From positions 3,162,001-3,226,000 of the forward strand of contig NZ_REFU01000001.1 in assembly GCF_003688915.1 (NCBI RefSeq): 64,000 nt of DNA. The letters are read 5' to 3'. The position numbers and the translations under genes were made by a program. The notes below the pieces were generated by a model. The model was given only the letters and a program-made list of their open reading frames with translations. It did no database searches and was not told the DNA's origin. How positions within the stretch are numbered: position 1 is the first letter of the stretch; each line of letters opens with the position of its first letter. The stretch is from Rhodococcus sp. SBT000017. Lineage in GTDB: Bacteria > Actinomycetota > Actinomycetes > Mycobacteriales > Mycobacteriaceae. Below are positions 60,128-64,000 of the stretch, piece by piece.

Positions 60128-62086
60128 ATGACTTCAGTAGTGAACTCGGGCATCGATCTCAGCTACCAGGACGAGAACACACGCGCGCAGGACGACCTGT
60201 TCGTGCACGTCAACGGCAAATGGCTCGAGGAGTACGCCATCCCGGCCGACCGTGCCGTCGACGGCGCATTCCGTACCTTGTACGACCGTGCCGAGGTCGA
60301 CGTCCAGACCATCATCGAAGAGTCGGCCGACGCGAACCCGCCCGCGGGCAGCGACGCGCAGAAGATCGGCGACCTGTTCTCGAGCTTCATGGACGCCGAT
60401 CGCGCAGAGCAACTCGGCGTCACGCCGATCGCCGACGAACTCACTGCCATCTCCGACGCCACCGACCTCGTCACCCTCGCAGGCGTTCTCGGCTCCCTGC
60501 AGCGCACGGGCGTCGGCGGCGCCATCGGCCACTACGTCGACACCGACGCCAAGCAGTCCGATCGCTACCTCGTGCACTTCAGCCAGTCCGGAATCGGCCT
60601 GCCGGACGAGTCGTACTACCGCCAGGACGAGTACGCCGAGATCCGCTCGAGCTACGTCGAGCACATCTCGAAGATGTTCGCACTCAGCGGCATCGAGTAC
60701 GACGCGCAGACGGTGTTCGACCTCGAGCAGAAGATCGCCGCAGGCCACTGGGACGTCGTCGCCAGGCGTGACGCCGAGAAGAGCTACAACCTCGTCGACT
60801 ACGATACGTTGGTTCAGAACGGTTCCGGATTCAACTGGGCCGCATGGATTTCCGGCCTCGGCGCAACCACCGAGCAGTTCGCCGAGATCGTGGTTCGGCA
60901 GCCTCCGTTCCTGAGCACCTTCGTCTCGCTGTGGAATTCCGAGGACATCGAAGCGTGGAAGGCGTGGCTGGCCTGGCGCGTCGTGCATTCACGGGCACCG
61001 TTCTTGACGAGCGCCATCGTCGACGAGAACTTCGCGTTCTACGGAACGACGCTGACCGGAACGGAGGAGAACCGCGAGCGCTGGAAGCGCGGCGTCTCCC
61101 TGGTTCAGGATGTGCTCGGCGAGGCCGTCGGCAAGCTCTACGTCGAACGCCACTTCCCGGCCGACTCCAAGGCTCGGATGAAGGTGCTGGTCGACAATCT
61201 CACCGAGGCCTACCGCCGCAACATCTCCGAGCTCGAATGGATGAGCCCGGAGACGCGCGAGAAGGCGTTGGACAAGCTGGGCAAGTTCACCCCCAAGATC
61301 GGCTACCCCGATCGTTGGCGCGACTACTCCGGCGTCGAGATCGTCGCCGACGACCTGCTCGGAAACTACCGCCGCGGTTACACCGCGGATTATCAGCGCG
61401 ACCTCGACAAGCTCGGTGGACCCGTCGACCGTGACGAGTGGTTCATGACGCCGCAGACCGTCAACGCGTACTACAACCCCGGCATGAACGAGATCGTCTT
61501 TCCTGCAGCCATTCTGCAGCCACCGTTCTTCGACCCCGAGGCCGACGACGCCGCCAACTACGGCGGAATCGGAGCCGTCATCGGCCACGAGATCGGTCAT
61601 GGTTTCGACGATCAGGGTGCCAAGTACGACGGTGACGGGAACATGGTCGACTGGTGGACCGACAACGACCGCACCGAATTCGGCAAGCGCACCACAGCAC
61701 TGATCGAGCAGTACAACGAGTTCGAGCCCAAAGCACTGCCCGGCCACAAGGTCAACGGGGAGTTCACCATCGGCGAGAACATCGGCGACCTGGGTGGTCT
61801 GTCCATCGCCGTCGCCGCCTACGAGATCTCGCTCGAAGGCAAGGAAGCCCCGGTGCTCGACGGCCTGAGCGGACTGCAACGCGTGTTCTTCGGGTGGTCA
61901 CAGGTGTGGCGCACCAAGGCCCGCGACGCCGAGGCGATCCGTCGACTCGCCGTCGATCCGCACTCACCGCCGGAGTTCCGCTGCAACGGCGTCGTGCGAA
62001 ATCTCGACAGTTTTCACGAAGCATTCGACGTACAGCCCGGAGATGCGCTGTACTTGGAGCCGGGGAAGCGCGTCAGGATCTGGTAG
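60128..62086 (+). CDS. M13 family zinc metallopeptidase (Zmp1/PepO-like)
   Basis: The 652-residue protein has the neprilysin-type zinc site VIGHEIGHGFDDQGA (H487-E488-x-x-H491) and the third ligand in GENIGDLGGLSIA. The substrate motif NAYYNPGMNEIVFPAAIL and the C-terminal hallmark SPPEFRCNGVVRN also match. No signal peptide is present, as in mycobacterial Zmp1. It cleaves peptides; mycobacterial relatives are linked to host interaction and peptide turnover. The ribosome site is weak (AAAG...). The ATG at 60128 agrees with the family N terminus GIDLSYQDENTRAQDDLFVHVNG. Confidence 0.92.
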   Translation: MTSVVNSGIDLSYQDENTRAQDDLFVHVNGKWLEEYAIPADRAVDGAFRTLYDRAEVDVQTIIEESADANPPAGSDAQKIGDLFSSFMDADRAEQLGVTPIADELTAISDATDLVTLAGVLGSLQRTGVGGAIGHYVDTDAKQSDRYLVHFSQSGIGLPDESYYRQDEYAEIRSSYVEHISKMFALSGIEYDAQTVFDLEQKIAAGHWDVVARRDAEKSYNLVDYDTLVQNGSGFNWAAWISGLGATTEQFAEIVVRQPPFLSTFVSLWNSEDIEAWKAWLAWRVVHSRAPFLTSAIVDENFAFYGTTLTGTEENRERWKRGVSLVQDVLGEAVGKLYVERHFPADSKARMKVLVDNLTEAYRRNISELEWMSPETREKALDKLGKFTPKIGYPDRWRDYSGVEIVADDLLGNYRRGYTADYQRDLDKLGGPVDRDEWFMTPQTVNAYYNPGMNEIVFPAAILQPPFFDPEADDAANYGGIGAVIGHEIGHGFDDQGAKYDGDGNMVDWWTDNDRTEFGKRTTALIEQYNEFEPKALPGHKVNGEFTIGENIGDLGGLSIAVAAYEISLEGKEAPVLDGLSGLQRVFFGWSQVWRTKARDAEAIRRLAVDPHSPPEFRCNGVVRNLDSFHEAFDVQPGDALYLEPGKRVRIW

Positions 62087-62118
62087 TTCCGAGTAGGGCA
62101 ATGGGGAGGGAATTTCGG

Positions 62119-63429
62119 ATGAGGGAATACGCACGCTGGCTTGCCGCTCACGGGGTCATCAGGTTCGGGGCCAAACGAGCAGCGGCCGCGGGTGATCCGC
62201 AGGCGATGCTGGTAGCCGATCCGGCGACGCGGGCCAATCCGACGCCGGTCTACGAGAAGCTCCGCGCCACCGCGCCGCTGGTGAAGACTCGGATCTCGAA
62301 CATCACCGTGCACCACCGGGTGGCGTTCGATCTGCTGCGATCGGACGACTTCCGCGTCACTCAGCTGGGTGCAACCCTCCCCGGTCCGTTGCGGTGGATC
62401 GAGGAACACACCAGATCCGGCGCACTGCACCCGATTCTGCCGCCGTCACTGCTCTCGGTGGAGCCACCCGACCACACCAGGTACCGCAAGCTGGTGTCCT
62501 CGGTCTTCACCGCCCGCGCGGTGAAGAAGATGCGCGATCAGGTGCAGGAAACTGCCGATGCTCTGCTCGACGAGCTGTCCGACGGCTCTCCGGTCGTCGA
62601 CATCGTCGATCGCTATTGCGCGCGGCTGCCGGTCGCGGTCATCGGGCGCATCCTCGGCGTTCCCGAGGAGGACAATCAACGAGTCCTCGAGTTCGGCGAG
62701 ATGGCCGCACCCAGTCTCGACATCGGATTGTCGTGGTCTCAGTTCAAGCAGGTCGAGCGTGGGCTGATCGGTTTCGACGCCTGGCTCTCGCAACACATTG
62801 CCGGATTGCGCCGCAACCCCGGTGACGATCTGATGAGCCAGCTGATCGCTGCGGAGGACGAGGGCATCGGCCTCAACGACGAGGAGCTCAGGGCCACTGC
62901 AGGTCTGGTGTTGGCTGCAGGGTTCGAGACGACGGTCAATCTGCTCGGCAGCGGCATCCAACTTCTGCTGGATCATCCCGACCAACTGGCTGTGCTGCAA
63001 CAGGATCCGTCGCACTGGCCCACCGCTGTCGACGAGATGCTGCGGATGGAGTCTCCCGTACAGCTCACGGCCCGCATGGCCAAGCGCGACGTGGAGGTCG
63101 AGGGGGTGACGGTACACGAGGGCAAGCTCGTCGTGCTGGTACTGGCCGGTGCCAATCGGGATCCGCTGGTGTTCGAGGACCCCAATCGCTTCGACGTGAC
63201 CCGCGCCAATGCCGGTAAGCACCTGTCGTTCTCGGGAGGGCGTCACTACTGCCTCGGTGCTGCACTCGCCAAGGCCGAATCGGAAGTGGGCCTCAAGACC
63301 CTGTTCGATCGGTTCCCTCACCTGCGGACGGCAGGCGAGGGAACCCGACGCAACACCCGAGTCCTACACGGGTGGGCCACTCTCCCGGTGGATCTCGGCC
63401 AGCCTGCTACGACAACCGCAGGCCGGTAG
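62119..63429 (+). CDS. Cytochrome P450
   Basis: The 436-residue soluble P450 has the I-helix LVLAAGFETTVNLLG, the ExxR motif in AVDEMLRMESP and the heme-thiolate segment LSFSGGRHYCLGAALAKAE. The PPDHTRYRKLV C-helix motif is as in bacterial class I enzymes. It hydroxylates an unknown substrate and needs a ferredoxin and reductase encoded elsewhere. GGGAGGG lies before the ATG at 62119; an ATG at 62101 is in frame. Its last 23 nt overlap the convergent ABC ATPase gene. Confidence 0.92.
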   Translation: MREYARWLAAHGVIRFGAKRAAAAGDPQAMLVADPATRANPTPVYEKLRATAPLVKTRISNITVHHRVAFDLLRSDDFRVTQLGATLPGPLRWIEEHTRSGALHPILPPSLLSVEPPDHTRYRKLVSSVFTARAVKKMRDQVQETADALLDELSDGSPVVDIVDRYCARLPVAVIGRILGVPEEDNQRVLEFGEMAAPSLDIGLSWSQFKQVERGLIGFDAWLSQHIAGLRRNPGDDLMSQLIAAEDEGIGLNDEELRATAGLVLAAGFETTVNLLGSGIQLLLDHPDQLAVLQQDPSHWPTAVDEMLRMESPVQLTARMAKRDVEVEGVTVHEGKLVVLVLAGANRDPLVFEDPNRFDVTRANAGKHLSFSGGRHYCLGAALAKAESEVGLKTLFDRFPHLRTAGEGTRRNTRVLHGWATLPVDLGQPATTTAGR

Positions 63430-64000
63430 CGGAGTCGAAGAAGAACAGCTCGTCCAGCTTGGGAACCAGTCGAATGGTTTCGGCCAATGCGATGGACAAC
63501 TTGCGGTCGACACGGACCGAGATTCGTCCGGACGCAGTCGTCCACCCACCGTCGGTGCTGGGCGCGGAGGCGTAGACGAACGACTCCGCACCCAGTTCCT
63601 CGATCAGCTCGACGGTCAGTTGCAGGCCGGTACTGTCGCCCACCAGATCCCACGACTCCGGGCGGATACCGACAACGACGCGCTCGCCCGCCGAGGACGG
63701 GACGGGGATGCGCAACTCACCGAGTACGGCCGCGCCGTCGCGCACGGGGGCGTCGACCAGATTCATGCCGGGTGACCCGATGAATCCGGCGACGAACGTG
63801 TTGACGGGATTGTCGTACAACTCCCGCGGAGCGGCGATCTGCTGCAATTTGCCGTCCAACAGAACCGCGACGCGATCACCCATGGTCATTGCCTCGACTT
63901 GATCATGCGTGACGTACACCGTCGTGGTGCCCAATCGTCGTTGCAGACCGGCGATCTGGGCTCTGGTCGACACCCGCAACTTGGCGTCGAGGTTGGACAA
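63407..64000 (-). CDS. Sugar ABC transporter ATP-binding protein, C-terminal part (MalK/UgpC/SugC type, partial)
   Basis: Only the last 198 residues are in the window; the frame continues beyond the right edge. LSNLDAKLRVSTRAQIAGL follows the Walker B region, YVTHDQVEAMTMGDRVAVL carries the H-loop, and GSPGMNLV leads into the C-terminal TOBE/MalK regulatory barrel (VVGIRPESWDLV). Such ATPases power carbohydrate importers and are often shared between systems. The substrate cannot be told from this part. It overlaps the P450 gene end by 23 nt. Confidence 0.88.
   Translation of the reverse strand: MSNLDAKLRVSTRAQIAGLQRRLGTTTVYVTHDQVEAMTMGDRVAVLLDGKLQQIAAPRELYDNPVNTFVAGFIGSPGMNLVDAPVRDGAAVLGELRIPVPSSAGERVVVGIRPESWDLVGDSTGLQLTVELIEELGAESFVYASAPSTDGGWTTASGRISVRVDRKLSIALAETIRLVPKLDELFFFDSATGLRLS

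Noticed and set aside
1..64000. tRNA or rRNA genes, prophage, integron or conjugation genes
   Set aside because: None could be recognised by sequence pattern on either strand.

Overview
The window is about 64 kb of very GC-rich DNA with close gene packing, many ATGA/GTGA stop-start overlaps and GTG starts. It looks like an actinobacterial chromosome of the mycolic-acid group, most likely a Rhodococcus-type Nocardiaceae. The reasons are proteins that read very close to mycobacterial ones (FadE25-like acyl-CoA dehydrogenase, DesA1-like acyl-ACP desaturase, maltokinase, Zmp1-like M13 peptidase) next to Rhodococcus-style catabolic genes. No rRNA, tRNA, CRISPR array, prophage or plasmid gene was seen. 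Species cannot be fixed from the sequence alone.

Region 1 (1-10.4 kb) is a hexarate (aldarate) catabolic island. It holds four enolase-superfamily genes (one cut by the window start, one galactarate/talarate dehydratase-like, two glucarate dehydratase-like), a 2-hydroxyacid dehydrogenase, 5-keto-4-deoxyglucarate dehydratase, 2-oxoglutarate semialdehyde dehydrogenase and an IclR regulator. Together they convert glucarate/galactarate to 2-oxoglutarate. An EAL-DICT protein sits inside the island and a GGDEF protein follows it.

Region 2 (11.3-23 kb) holds a TetR/hydrolase pair with twin operators, an FMO-SDR-TetR operon with a large palindrome at its promoter, and an RNase J gene. Two very similar SulP anion transporters in the same orientation bracket RNase J, a transposase remnant, a secreted lipase and a MerR regulator. 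Region 3 (23-34.4 kb) has a LysR regulator, a methyltransferase, a stress protein coupled to a 2-hydroxyacid dehydrogenase, a complete oligopeptide-type ABC operon ending in a TauE/SafE exporter, and a PRISE-type reductase.

Region 4 (34.4-47 kb) has xylulokinase behind a third SulP gene, with an ArsR regulator and matching operator pair. It then has the fadE25-hydroxyacyl-CoA dehydrogenase operon, a FabG-like reductase, two acyltransferases, a drug-type ABC exporter and a gluconate permease. Region 5 (46.9-50.4 kb) contains a TetR-controlled heliorhodopsin translationally coupled to a now frameshifted SDR, which is the most unusual locus of the window. Region 6 (50.4-64 kb) has an M50 peptidase, desA1, GtrA, a maltokinase, pirin, a frameshifted diguanylate cyclase, a TetR/ABC exporter operon, an M13 peptidase, a P450 and the end of a sugar ABC ATPase.

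Regulatory logic is visible directly: at least seven promoters carry palindromes next to a cognate-looking regulator. Two genes are broken by single-base frameshifts. One dehydratase has a glycine where the third metal ligand of its family should be.
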